Positions 1 to 8,912 of a stretch of DNA of 14,439 nt are shown in pieces. Source of the stretch: Actinomycetota bacterium (lineage in GTDB: Bacteria > Actinomycetota > Thermoleophilia > Solirubrobacterales > Solirubrobacteraceae); assembly GCA_009699565.1 (NCBI GenBank), contig WLNX01000019.1, positions 1 through 14,439 of the forward strand, read 5' to 3'. Every line of letters begins with the position of its first letter. Within the stretch, counting starts at the first letter, position 1. Made by a program: the position numbers and the translations under genes. Below the pieces are notes generated by a model. The model was not told where the DNA came from. It saw only the letters and a list, made by a program, of their open reading frames with translations, and ran no database searches.

Positions 1-1733
1 AGTGACACATAACCGCTGTCCGCCACAACTCGCTCAAGCATCGCCCCCACTCCAAGCCTGTCTGCCTCAACTTCCCAAGCCGAGAGCATCGATCTGAAGT
101 TTCGGAGCCGTAGCCGGTCGCCATCGTCAAGAGCCGCTAGCTTTGAGCCGCCTTCAATCTGATCACCAGAGGCGATCTCGAATGCCTGCCAGAGACTCAG
201 CCCGCGGTCATCCAGCTTCTGCGCTCCGAGCAATGCCAGAGCGTCAAGAGAAATCCCGCAGAGCGGCGAGCGCAGAGCCCCCAGCAGCGCCTCTTCGTCG
301 GCCCTGTTGGTCAGCAGGCGAAGCTGTGCCATCAGGTCAACCAGCTCAATTCGGTTCCACCAGTCCTCGCCGCCGTCAGCGACCGCTTCGATCCCGAGCC
401 GTTCGAGTTCGCTGCGGAAGTTCCCCATCTTCGTGCGGGCTTCCATCAGGATCACTATCTCGCCGCTGGTCGCTTCGCCGCTGTCTATCAGCTGCTTAAT
501 CCGACTGGCGACGAGGCGCGCTTCGGCCCCGTCGGCCGACAGCTCAGCGTCCTCCCACAGACCCTTGTCGGTGAAGAGAAGCTCAACCAGTGGCAGTGGA
601 CCCTGAGCGTGTTCTTCGTTGCCACCCTCGATCGGAGCCCACTCGATGCCGCTGGGTACGTGAATTTCGGAAAGGCCGGCGTTGATCGCCCGAAGGATCT
701 CGGGCCGCGAACGGTAGTTGGTTGTCAGGCGACGTTTCTGGCCGCGCTGCTCGTAATCGGCGGCGAGCTCCATGAACACGTCGAGGTCGGCATTGCGGAA
801 TCCGTAGATCGACTGGAGCGGATCGCCGACCTGAAACCGCGAAGGCACGCCAAGCGCATCGAACAGCTCAAGCTGCAGCCGGTTTGTGTCCTGGAACTCG
901 TCAATCAGGACGCGCTTGAAACGCTCGCGGTAGGAGGCCGCGATCGTCGGATGGTTGGTCAGCAGGTCCCTGGTTGCGAAGACCACATCGGCAAAGTCGC
1001 AGCCGCCGTCGGCCCGTTTCAGCGCCGAATACTCCTCGCCGTAGGCAACCAGCAGCCGATCCAGGAGCCTCGTCCATTGCTGCGGATCCTGCGAATCGTC
1101 AAGCACCGGCAGGCGGGGCTGCGCCTGTCCTGCGCTCCGAAGCTTCTCGTAGACGCCGTCGATCTCCTTCATCACGTTGTCGAAGCCATCCGCCGCCAGC
1201 AGGTCGAGAGCCTGGGCCGAGTCTTCTCCTGTTGACAGGCGGTCGGCGGCCGCGCGGAAGGCGTGCCGGCGATGGATGCGAAGCTCAATCTCGTCGATCA
1301 GCTCGAAGCTCGGGTCGATCCCGACGAGCAGCGCATGGCGCCTCAGCAGCCGCGCGCAGAAACTGTCGATCGTCGAGATCCAGGCCGAGTCGAGCTGCGA
1401 TACGGCGTCCCGTGCCCTCGCATTGCCGGGAGCCAACTGGGCGAACCGACGACGGATCCTGCCGCGAAGCTCGGCCGCAGCCTTGCGCGTGAATGTGATT
1501 GCGAGAATCTGCTCGCACTCCAAGGGAACGCCGTCACTCCCGCCCTCAAGGACATCGCGAACAAAGCGTTCAACCAGCACCAGGGTCTTTCCGGCTCCGG
1601 CGCTTGCTTCCAGAATCAGGGGGCTGTCGCGATCGATCGTCGCCGCGGCCTGTTCCGGGTTCAGCGGCGTCCCGAAGGGACTGATCATCAGCTCGCCGTC
1701 CCAAAGCTGCAGTGACTTCTCAGAGGAACTCAA
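1..1733 (-). CDS. addA: AddA-like UvrD/Rep-family (SF1) DNA helicase, N-terminal part, cut by window edge
   Basis: This is the motor subunit of an AddAB-type helicase-nuclease, which unwinds and resects double-strand DNA ends for recombination. About 577 codons are visible without a stop. Near residues 24-31 is the Q-motif LNPEQAAA, and at 43-50 the Walker A loop ASAGAGKT. Next come motif Ia (ITFTRKAAAELR), STIDSFC near a typical AddA position, Walker B DEFQDTN around residue 278, and motif III GDPLQSIYGFR. The remaining helicase motifs and any C-terminal RecB-type nuclease lie beyond the edge. I chose the TTG at 1733 because AGGAGG sits 5 bases upstream and the TTG overlaps the upstream gene's TGA (TTGA), implying translational coupling. 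An in-frame ATG at 1688 is possible but has only a weak ribosome site. The order addB then addA matches Bacillus. The alternative is an AdnAB-like subunit, which the visible part cannot exclude. Confidence 0.88.
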   Translation of the reverse strand, partial: MSSSEKSLQLWDGELMISPFGTPLNPEQAAATIDRDSPLILEASAGAGKTLVLVERFVRDVLEGGSDGVPLECEQILAITFTRKAAAELRGRIRRRFAQLAPGNARARDAVSQLDSAWISTIDSFCARLLRRHALLVGIDPSFELIDEIELRIHRRHAFRAAADRLSTGEDSAQALDLLAADGFDNVMKEIDGVYEKLRSAGQAQPRLPVLDDSQDPQQWTRLLDRLLVAYGEEYSALKRADGGCDFADVVFATRDLLTNHPTIAASYRERFKRVLIDEFQDTNRLQLELFDALGVPSRFQVGDPLQSIYGFRNADLDVFMELAADYEQRGQKRRLTTNYRSRPEILRAINAGLSEIHVPSGIEWAPIEGGNEEHAQGPLPLVELLFTDKGLWEDAELSADGAEARLVASRIKQLIDSGEATSGEIVILMEARTKMGNFRSELERLGIEAVADGGEDWWNRIELVDLMAQLRLLTNRADEEALLGALRSPLCGISLDALALLGAQKLDDRGLSLWQAFEIASGDQIEGGSKLAALDDGDRLRLRNFRSMLSAWEVEADRLGVGAMLERVVADSGYVS

Positions 1734-4700
1734 CAGAGCCTCCTGCAGATGCCGGGGTAAGCGCAACCGCCGTCGCGTCCGTAGGCGCACTTCTCAGGAT
1801 CGGGCGGCTCCAGCTCGCCGGCCGCGATCGCAGCAATCGCGTAGATTGCGATCTGCCGAATCCCATCAATCAACTCCGGGAAGTCATCGTCGGCAACTCG
1901 ATCGGTCTTGACGATGTCCGTGCGATCGGCGTCTACTCGCTTGCTGATTGCTCCGCGCGGCTTGCGGGTGTTTGACCCGACCCTGCCGACCGGCTGGTAG
2001 AGCGCTCCCACAACATCCTCGCTGCCGCCGGCGGCTCTGTACGCGAGCGCGTAAAGGCTGAGCTGGACGAGGTTTTTCTTGGACCAGTTCGCTTGGCCCT
2101 GGTCGCTGCCGATCGATCCGGTCTTGTAGTCAAGGATGATCGCGTCGCTGCCGAGCACGTCAATTCGGTCGATCTTGCCGGTGAGCAGCAGTCCGCCGCC
2201 GAGGTCGGCCGGCGGATCGTCGTCGAAGCCGAAACTGAACTCGAAGTGGGTCGGGACAAAGTCCGACCCGGAACCGGCCGCACGTGTCAAGTACGCCGCA
2301 GCAGAGCGGCGCAGGCGGCGGCGTTCAATCCGCTCCTTGACAGGGTCAGAGGAGATCTCCTCAAGCCCGGAGAGGACCTGATCGAGGACCTCCAGCGCGA
2401 TCCCGAGCGTGTCCTCCCGCAGCAGAATTGACTCCTCGGCAAAGCGCTCAAAGACCTGCTGAAGGACGGTGTGCATAGCGCCGCCGAACGCCAGCTGGTC
2501 CCCCTCAGGCTCAAGGTTCTCCGGTCGAATGAATCGATCGACGAGCCAGGACATCGGGCAGCGCAGATAGCTCTCGATCGACGTTGGCGACCAGACCTCT
2601 CGGCTGCTGATCGCCTCGATCGCTGCAGGGTTGGTCAGCTTGTACGGCACCTGCGACTGATCTGCGCTTGGCTGCACCGCGGCGAGCGCCAGCTGATAAC
2701 CGCTGGGCCTCAACTTGGGATCTTCAGGCCAAGAGATCTCGCCGAGCGCCCGGGTGAGCCGCTGCGGCTTCGGCATCAGCAGCTCCTCGATGTCGTCGAG
2801 GAAGAGGGAAGGGTTTGAGGGGTCGCCCGCGTCGGTGCGGGCGTAGCCGCTATAGACGAGAAGCCGAGTGGCTCTCGACAGCAGAGAATGGAGCAGGTGC
2901 CGCTCAGCGGCAACGCGGTCAACCGGGTCGCTCGGCCAGAGTGGCTTCAAGCCCGCGGCGTGCGCAGCGGAGTTGACGCTGCGGCGAGCCCAATCGTCAA
3001 GGAACGGATCCTCGGTGGCCGTGCGCGGGAACGAACCTTCCTGGAGACGAGCGACGAAGAGCGCCTGAACGCGGCGGGCGCGCAGAGCAAGAGGTGTGGA
3101 GATGCTGACGGCGCCCGGGATCAGCGACTCGCCGGTGGTGAGCTCCCGAGCAGCGAGTTCGCCAAGAAGCTGCTCGGAGGTTGGAGCGAGAGAGGAGTCC
3201 TTGCCAACCAGCCGATCGAGTTCGTCGAGCGCAGCGATCAATTCCCCGAGGGCAGCGGCGTCCAACTGCTGCTCGCGACTGAAGACGGGAGCTGTTCCGT
3301 GCCCTTCGCGCTGGGAGGCGGCGGCGAGAACACGGCGCGCCTGCTCTGCCGCTTTTCGATACCCCTCGCGCGGACCGACGGAGAACTGGGTGCGCAAGTT
3401 CTCGAGCGCGAAGATCTGCTCGATGTTTGAGATCGCCGACCAAGCCTTCTCCGCGTCGGCGAGGCTCTTGAGTTCGCCGCGAAGCGCCTGACGTTCAAGC
3501 CTGTCGACGCTGCCTCGGTACTTCATCTCGGTTACCCCTGGGGTGCGCAGCCAGATGATCAGCTTGTCGACGAGGTCGGCCGAATCTTCCGCTCCCGGCT
3601 CTCGGCAGAGCGCGCACTCAATCAGTGCCAGCAGTCCCCGAACAAGCGACGTGTGACCCAGCTCGATGCGACGGCGGATGGCAATCGGAACCTGCGCCGC
3701 GGCGAAGACTTCCTCGATCAGAGGCGCGGAGTCGTCCAGATCCCTCACGGCGACGGCGATCTCCTCGTAGGGAAGTCCGCCCCCTTCTTCTGAGTGCAGT
3801 GCGGCTATACGTGCCGCGATCAGCTCCAGCTCCGCGCGCGGGCCGCCGCCCCTGAAGCGCTCGATTGCGTCGCCCGGATCGATCGCGGCCGCTCCCGGCT
3901 CGAACAGGCCCCGCTCGAGCCCGAACAGTGCATCTGCGCTGCCGCGCTCATAGTGGGCGCGACTTACCTCGCAGACCACTTCGCTGGTCTGCGGAAGCGA
4001 TCGAAGTTGCCCGATGATCGCCTCTCGGCTCTCGAAGGCAGCGCGCTCTTCGAACGGAATCGAAACCGTAACCTCCGCTCCAGCGATCCCTGAGAGCGCC
4101 TCGATCGTGTCCAGCTGGCGAAGCTCAAAATCGTCAAAACCGTAGAAGAAGACCGGCGTCTGTCTCCAAGCGCCGGGCGCTTCGCCGAGTCGGTCGAGCA
4201 GCTCGGTCACATAACCCGACGGATCGCGCAGACCGAGATGCTCAAGCCGCTCCCGGTACGAGCTGTAGAGCAGTGCAAGTTCGGCCCCGTATCCGTCGGC
4301 GCCGGCGGGGGTCTTGAGCCAAGCCTGCATCACTTCTTCGAACTTCCGTGGACTGGCGCGAACCTCGCCCAACCCGTCGGCAAATCGTGCGAGCGCGGAA
4401 GCGAAGCCATCGGTCCGCGCCGACTGCTCGAGCAGAGCAAGCCTGCCGTCTGCCAAGGCCTGGTCGCATACCGCGCGAGCGATTCTCTGACAGCCAAAGT
4501 CGTCGAGAGGCCGCGGGTCGAACCCGACGCGGCGGGCGATCAGATCCCAGAGTCCAAGGAAGCGGGTTACCCGAACGGCATGCGAGATCTGACCGGCGGC
4601 AAGCTCACGACGGAGCAGGTCCGAGTCGGCAACCGTCGGGACAACGAGGATTGGCTCTGCGCCCGCTGCGGCGGCGACAGCCACTGCATCCAACACGATC

Positions 4701-4747
4701 GCCGCCTTGCCGGAGTTGACCGGCCCTGTGATCAGTTTCAGCGGCAT
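1730..4747 (-). CDS. addB: AddB-like helicase-nuclease subunit (PD-(D/E)XK / RecB nuclease domain)
   Basis: This 1005-residue protein is the likely partner of the downstream AddA-like helicase in a break-resection complex. The N-terminus has a Walker A-like loop, GPVNSGKA (residues 8-15), with Ala where Ser/Thr is usual. The middle carries the inactivated-helicase pattern of AddB, including VQALFVARLQEGSFPR. The C-terminal RecB nuclease has GGAMH (His759), Glu836, GKIDR (Asp860), the catalytic LDYKTG (Asp873, Lys875) and QLSLY (Gln895, Tyr899). Cys730 (RCPM) with Cys987, 995, 1001 and 1005 brackets the nuclease, as the Fe-S cluster cysteines do in AddB. Spacing is C-x7-C-x5-C-x3-C rather than the Bacillus C-x2-C-x5-C, and the last residue is itself Cys. 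The gene starts 52 bases after topB ends, with no strong ribosome site, and overlaps the next gene's start. A RecB-like exonuclease outside a strict AddAB system is the alternative. Confidence 0.85.
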   Translation of the reverse strand: MPLKLITGPVNSGKAAIVLDAVAVAAAAGAEPILVVPTVADSDLLRRELAAGQISHAVRVTRFLGLWDLIARRVGFDPRPLDDFGCQRIARAVCDQALADGRLALLEQSARTDGFASALARFADGLGEVRASPRKFEEVMQAWLKTPAGADGYGAELALLYSSYRERLEHLGLRDPSGYVTELLDRLGEAPGAWRQTPVFFYGFDDFELRQLDTIEALSGIAGAEVTVSIPFEERAAFESREAIIGQLRSLPQTSEVVCEVSRAHYERGSADALFGLERGLFEPGAAAIDPGDAIERFRGGGPRAELELIAARIAALHSEEGGGLPYEEIAVAVRDLDDSAPLIEEVFAAAQVPIAIRRRIELGHTSLVRGLLALIECALCREPGAEDSADLVDKLIIWLRTPGVTEMKYRGSVDRLERQALRGELKSLADAEKAWSAISNIEQIFALENLRTQFSVGPREGYRKAAEQARRVLAAASQREGHGTAPVFSREQQLDAAALGELIAALDELDRLVGKDSSLAPTSEQLLGELAARELTTGESLIPGAVSISTPLALRARRVQALFVARLQEGSFPRTATEDPFLDDWARRSVNSAAHAAGLKPLWPSDPVDRVAAERHLLHSLLSRATRLLVYSGYARTDAGDPSNPSLFLDDIEELLMPKPQRLTRALGEISWPEDPKLRPSGYQLALAAVQPSADQSQVPYKLTNPAAIEAISSREVWSPTSIESYLRCPMSWLVDRFIRPENLEPEGDQLAFGGAMHTVLQQVFERFAEESILLREDTLGIALEVLDQVLSGLEEISSDPVKERIERRRLRRSAAAYLTRAAGSGSDFVPTHFEFSFGFDDDPPADLGGGLLLTGKIDRIDVLGSDAIILDYKTGSIGSDQGQANWSKKNLVQLSLYALAYRAAGGSEDVVGALYQPVGRVGSNTRKPRGAISKRVDADRTDIVKTDRVADDDFPELIDGIRQIAIYAIAAIAAGELEPPDPEKCAYGRDGGCAYPGICRRLC
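1739..1744 (-). promoter_or_regulatory. Strong Shine-Dalgarno for the TTG start of the AddA-like gene
   Basis: AGGAGG on the minus strand lies 5 bases before the TTG at 1733, inside the last codons of the AddB-like gene. The TTG shares two bases with the AddB stop TGA. This site decides the start choice over the in-frame ATG at 1688 and points to coupled translation giving matched amounts of the two subunits. Confidence 0.75.
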
Positions 4748-4799
4748 TCGTTACCGGTCGCTGCCGGCGGCGAAATACTGACGCGCGAGGGCGCCTGGC

Positions 4800-7073
4800 T
4801 CAAGCGGCCTCGTTGGCGGAGTCGCCGGCGGAGGCCTTCGCTGCCTCGGCCTCGGCGATCGCGTCTGCGTCGGCGGTTGCGTCCTCGGCGGCAGGCGCCT
4901 TTGCGCCCTCCTTGGCCCAAGCTTCATCGAACTCAACGCGCCACTTGCCCTCTTCAGATTGCTGCAGAGCGAGCCGCGCGCGGAACGAGCGCCCGCTGCG
5001 CCCCTTGAATCCGGCGACCTGCTTCTCGGTGCGGCCGGTTGCGATCAGCTCGCGGGCGATAGCCGCGGGGAGCTGCTTGCCGACCTTCCCCTTCCAGATG
5101 ACAAAGCCGCAGCCCGGGTCCTCGCGGGCCCAGCACGAGTAGCCCTTGCGGTTCTCGATGATGTCGGCGCCGCAGACCGGGCACGGCCCGAGGTTGGCGC
5201 GCGGAATCTTGACGTCCTTGAGCTTGGTGTCGAGCTCTTGAATCGTTCCCTCGGCAAACTCGGCGATGTCGGCCATGAACTTCTTGCGCGTCTCGGAGCC
5301 CTCTTGAATCAACCCGAGGCGATGTTCCCACTCGCCGGTCAGGGCTGGCTCCGTCAGCGGGTGGCCGTCAAGCAGGCGAATCACGTTCATCCCCTTCTCG
5401 GTCGGCACCAGCGCGCGGCCTTCTCGCTCGATGTAGCCGACGTCGATCAGACGCTCGATGATCGCCGACCGCGTGGCGGGAGTACCGATCCCGGACTCCT
5501 TCATTGCCTCGCGCATGTCGTCGTCGTCTACAAGCTTGCCGGCGGTCTCCATCGCGCCCAGGAGCGAAGCGTCCGAGTAGCGGCGCGGCGGCTTTGTCTC
5601 CTTCTCGGCGGATTCGACATCTTTGGTGTCGACTTCCTCATCCTTCTCAAGCTTCGGCAGCGTCTGATCGCGGCCTTCGTCCTCATCGCCGGCCTTGCCG
5701 CCGTCGGCAAGTTCGCCGTAGACCCCGCGCCAACCCGGAACGATCAGCACCTTGCCGCGCGTTCGGAATACATGCTCGGAAACGGTTGTCTCCACGCGGG
5801 TGTTCTCAAACTCGGCGTCGGGGTGGAAGATCGCGAGGAAGCGGCGCGCCACGAGGTCGTAGATGCGGCGGTCGTCGGAGCCCATCTTCTCAAGGTCGTG
5901 TGATGCGTTGGTCGGGATGATCGCGTGGTGGTCGCCGACCTTCTCGTCGTTGACGACTCGCGCGAGCGGCAGAAGGTCGAGACCGACGACGTACTCGGCA
6001 GCCACCGAGTACTCGGAGTCGCGGCCGACCTGCTCGGCGGTCGGCTTTATCTCGTCCACCATGTCGGTCGTCAGGAAGCGCGAGTTGGTCCTCGGGTAGG
6101 TGAGAGCCTTGTGCTCCTCGTAACAGCGCTGCGCCGCCGCCAGCGTGCGCTTGGCCGAGAATCCAAAACGCGTGTTCGCGTCCCGTTGCAGCGAGGTGAG
6201 GTCGTAGAGCATCGCCGGCTGCTCGGTGCGCTTTGTCTTGGCAAGCTTCGAGATCGTTCCGCGCTGCCCCTTGACGGCGGTGACGATCTCTTCGGCCGTC
6301 GCCTGCGTGTCAATCCGCGGCTTCGCTCCTGCGTGGAAGCGGCCTTCGTACTTGCGGCCGTCGTCGGTTTCAAACTTCGCGTCGACGAGCCAGTAGGCCT
6401 CGGGAACAAATGCGCGGATCTCTTCCTCGCGGCGGGTCAGGATCGCCAGGGTTGGAGTCTGGACGCGGCCCAGCGAAACCGCTCCGTCGAACGACGAGCG
6501 CAACCGGATCGTTGCGGCGCGGGTGGCGTTCATCCCGACGATCCAGTCGGCCTCGGAGCGCGACCGCGCGGCCTCCTCGAGCGACGCGTACTCGCTTGAG
6601 GGCCGCAGGTTCTCGAGCGCCTCGCGCATTGCGGATTCCGTCATCGACGACAGCCAGAGCCGCTTGACCGGCTTCTTAGCGCCGGCCTTCTCGTACAGGT
6701 AGGCAAAGATCAGCTCGCCTTCGCGGCCCGCGTCGCAGGCATTGACGATCAGATCAACTTCGTCGCTGCGCATGTACTCGCGGACGACGGTCATCTGTTT
6801 CTGCGACCGCTCGTCACGGACTTCAAGTTTGAACTTCTTCGGGACGATTGGCAGGTCGGCCATTCGCCACTTCTTGAACTTGTCGTCGTACTGGTCGGGA
6901 TCGGCCAGCGAGACGAGGTGTCCCACAGCCCAACTGATGATGTGATCGGGCCCTTCGAGAGCCCGTGATCGCTTCTCGCCGGTACCGGCCTTCTTCTTGA
7001 AGGGCCCCGGCAGAACACGCGCGAGGTCCTCCCCCACGGACGGCTTCTCAGCGATGATCAAGGTCTTACCCAT
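4800..7073 (-). CDS. topB: Type IA DNA topoisomerase, topoisomerase III (TopB) class
   Basis: This 757-residue enzyme makes a transient single-strand break through a tyrosine, relaxing or decatenating DNA. The Toprim start is KTLIIAEKPSVGEDLARVLPG, and the conserved acidic motif is CDAGREGE (about 113-120). That form has Gly where topoisomerase I has the second Asp, as in Bacillus TopB. Other TopB hallmarks are the SWAVGHLVSLADP stretch, GRVQTPTLAIL, and TYPRTNSRFL with the active-site Tyr near 326. A zinc-ribbon-like segment has Cys 631, 634, 647 and 655 and is followed by a topoisomerase C-terminal repeat. An Ala/Glu-rich low-complexity tail of about 35 residues ends the protein. The family N-terminus fits the ATG at 7073, although the frame stays open to a TTG at 7127. 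No Shine-Dalgarno is seen, but TACGCT lies 8 bases upstream. It heads the block containing the AddB/AddA-like genes. Calling it topA is the main alternative, but the sequence pattern is TopB-like. Confidence 0.88.
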   Translation of the reverse strand: MGKTLIIAEKPSVGEDLARVLPGPFKKKAGTGEKRSRALEGPDHIISWAVGHLVSLADPDQYDDKFKKWRMADLPIVPKKFKLEVRDERSQKQMTVVREYMRSDEVDLIVNACDAGREGELIFAYLYEKAGAKKPVKRLWLSSMTESAMREALENLRPSSEYASLEEAARSRSEADWIVGMNATRAATIRLRSSFDGAVSLGRVQTPTLAILTRREEEIRAFVPEAYWLVDAKFETDDGRKYEGRFHAGAKPRIDTQATAEEIVTAVKGQRGTISKLAKTKRTEQPAMLYDLTSLQRDANTRFGFSAKRTLAAAQRCYEEHKALTYPRTNSRFLTTDMVDEIKPTAEQVGRDSEYSVAAEYVVGLDLLPLARVVNDEKVGDHHAIIPTNASHDLEKMGSDDRRIYDLVARRFLAIFHPDAEFENTRVETTVSEHVFRTRGKVLIVPGWRGVYGELADGGKAGDEDEGRDQTLPKLEKDEEVDTKDVESAEKETKPPRRYSDASLLGAMETAGKLVDDDDMREAMKESGIGTPATRSAIIERLIDVGYIEREGRALVPTEKGMNVIRLLDGHPLTEPALTGEWEHRLGLIQEGSETRKKFMADIAEFAEGTIQELDTKLKDVKIPRANLGPCPVCGADIIENRKGYSCWAREDPGCGFVIWKGKVGKQLPAAIARELIATGRTEKQVAGFKGRSGRSFRARLALQQSEEGKWRVEFDEAWAKEGAKAPAAEDATADADAIAEAEAAKASAGDSANEAA

Positions 7074-7081
7074 CGCGCCGC

Positions 7082-7087
7082 AGCGTA
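7082..7087 (-). promoter_or_regulatory. Putative -10 box (TACGCT) for a near-leaderless topB mRNA
   Basis: TACGCT fits the actinobacterial TANNNT -10 pattern and ends 8 bases before the ATG at 7073, so transcription would begin about 2 bases before the start codon. No convincing -35 lies 17 bases upstream. The absence of a Shine-Dalgarno agrees with leaderless translation. The call rests on pattern and position only. Confidence 0.35.
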
Positions 7088-7157
7088 GCGGCCTGCCCCG
7101 CGGCACCGACTCTGACCACCGCAGCAAGTACCTTTCAAGTCTGTTCGTGACCGACCG

Positions 7158-8912
7158 ATGAGCGACCAGCCAAAGAAGCCACGAGCAGGGAATTCGTCGC
7201 AGTCGCGTCCGACTTCCGCGGCAGGCCAGAGGAGCTCGTCCGACGCTAGCTCACTGATGAAGCGGCGGGCGATTCCGGTAGCCGTTCTGGCGGCGTTGGC
7301 CTTTGTAATCGGCGCCGTCGCCGGTGCATCCTCGGGCGGCGCCGGCGAGAGTGAAGTCCGCGCCTACGCAGCCGCCTGGCAGAAGGGCGATTGGGCGACG
7401 ATGTACGCGCAGCTAACGACCGCAACAAAGAAGCGGACGACCCTGCTCGGATTTGCAGACGAGAACCGCTCGACGCTGGCAACGGCCACCGCCAAAGAAT
7501 CATCGGTCACCACCGGCGAGCCGAAGGACGTCGGAGACGGACGCTGGCAAATTCCAGTAACAGTGAAGACGCGAATCTTCGGAACGGTCCGGGGCACGAC
7601 CACAATCCGTACCGCCGAGGACGGCGACGCGACGAAAGTCGTCTGGACGCCGTCGCTTGCATTTCCGGGCCTCAAGCCGGGCCAGAGATTGACTCGGCAA
7701 ACGACCATGTTGGACCGGGGAACCCTTCTCTCAAAGGACGGTCAAGTCCTTGCCGAAGGCCCAACCAGAACTTCCGCTGTGCCGGACGTGTCGTCAGAGG
7801 TCGTCGGGCAGATTGGCCCAATACCGCCCGAGCGCGCGCTCGAGATCAACTCGCTGGGGATCCCCCCGGACGCGCAGGTTGGCACCTCCGGCTTGGAGCT
7901 GATCTTCCAACCTGAGCTCGCTGGACTTCCGGCGGGAACGCTCACCGCGGGCGGCCGCGTGATCGCCCGCTCGAAGGGCGCGGCCGGCGGCAAGGTGCGC
8001 ACGACGATCGTCCCCAGCGTCGTCAGAGCGTCTAGTTCGGCGATGTCCGGCAGACAGGGTGGGATTGTCGCGCTGAACCCTCGCAACGGCGCCGTTGAAG
8101 GCTTCGCAGGACAGGCCTTCTCACTGCTCCAGCCCCCGGGCTCGACGTTCAAGATAATCAGCACGGCCGGCGCGCTGGACGCCGGGACGGCGACCACAAA
8201 GACGGTCTTCCCGATGCAGTCCGGGATCGAGCTGTCGGGGTTCCGGCTCTCAAATGCCGGCGGAGAGGTCTGCGGCGGAACCCTTGCTCAGGCCTTTGCC
8301 GAATCCTGCAACTCGGTCTTCGCTCCGCTGGGGGCAAAGCTGGGCTCGGCGAAACTAGTCGCCGTCGCCCAGCGCTTCGGTTTCAACCACCCTTCGCCGA
8401 TCGCTGGAGCGGCGCAGAGCACAATCCCGCTGGAGCTTGGCGACGACCTCAACGTCGGCTCGTCTGCGATCGGGCAGGGCGAGGTTCAAGCGAGCGCGCT
8501 GCAGATGGCAATTGTGGGAGCAACGGTTGCCCGTCGCGGCCGTCTGGTTGTTCCGACCCTCAATCAGGCGGTTGCTGATCGCACGAAGGCCTCCGACGGA
8601 GTTCGTGCAATCAAGGCCTCGACCGCACGGCTCCTCCAGCAGTTCATGATCGGAGTCGTCAGCGGAGGGACCGGCACTGCAGCGCAGATCCCCGGGGTCA
8701 CCGTCGCCGGCAAGACCGGAACCGCCGAACTGAGATCCCCGAGTGAAGAGCCCGAGGACACCGACGCATGGTTTGTCGCATTCGCACCTGCCGACAAGAA
8801 GCGCGTCGCGGGCAACGCAGTGGGCGTGATGTTTGTTGGCGCCGGAGCAGGCGGCGAGACTGCAGCTCCGGCCGCCCAGACCGTGCTCAGTGCGATGCTC
8901 GCTGCCGACTAA
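7158..8912 (+). CDS. Class B penicillin-binding protein (transpeptidase with NTF2-like N-terminal domain)
   Basis: This 584-residue membrane-anchored D,D-transpeptidase cross-links peptidoglycan outside the membrane. Residues 1-36 form a Ser/Lys/Arg-rich cytoplasmic tail, and about 37-57 one hydrophobic anchor. Residues about 64-165 resemble the NTF2-like (MecA_N) transpeptidase domain, with RAYAAAWQKGDWATMY. A short dimerisation region follows, including DRGTLLSKDGQVLAEG. The penicillin-binding domain has all three motifs: SxxK as STFK (Ser329, Lys332) in PPGSTFK, SxN as SCN (383-385), and KTG at 519-521 in AGKTGTAE. No transglycosylase domain is present, so it is class B. The start at 7158 lacks a Shine-Dalgarno. 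An in-frame ATG at 7257 would leave only a short tail before the membrane helix. The gene is divergent from topB, and its stop overlaps the convergent lipoprotein gene. Whether it serves elongation, division or sporulation cannot be told from sequence. Confidence 0.92.
   Translation: MSDQPKKPRAGNSSQSRPTSAAGQRSSSDASSLMKRRAIPVAVLAALAFVIGAVAGASSGGAGESEVRAYAAAWQKGDWATMYAQLTTATKKRTTLLGFADENRSTLATATAKESSVTTGEPKDVGDGRWQIPVTVKTRIFGTVRGTTTIRTAEDGDATKVVWTPSLAFPGLKPGQRLTRQTTMLDRGTLLSKDGQVLAEGPTRTSAVPDVSSEVVGQIGPIPPERALEINSLGIPPDAQVGTSGLELIFQPELAGLPAGTLTAGGRVIARSKGAAGGKVRTTIVPSVVRASSSAMSGRQGGIVALNPRNGAVEGFAGQAFSLLQPPGSTFKIISTAGALDAGTATTKTVFPMQSGIELSGFRLSNAGGEVCGGTLAQAFAESCNSVFAPLGAKLGSAKLVAVAQRFGFNHPSPIAGAAQSTIPLELGDDLNVGSSAIGQGEVQASALQMAIVGATVARRGRLVVPTLNQAVADRTKASDGVRAIKASTARLLQQFMIGVVSGGTGTAAQIPGVTVAGKTGTAELRSPSEEPEDTDAWFVAFAPADKKRVAGNAVGVMFVGAGAGGETAAPAAQTVLSAMLAAD

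Noticed and set aside
609..1235. Plus-strand open frame of 208 codons
   Set aside because: Antisense shadow of the AddA-like helicase, whose minus-strand motifs (DEFQDTN, QSIYGFR) cover this region.
4959..5903. Plus-strand open frame of 314 codons, and another at 5925-6599
   Set aside because: Both lie antisense to topB, which has complete catalytic motifs; their translations show no domain pattern.
7074..7127. TTG start at 7127 extending topB by 18 residues
   Set aside because: TopB homology begins at MGKTLIIAEKPS; the extra residues lack family character, although AAAGG does sit close before the TTG.
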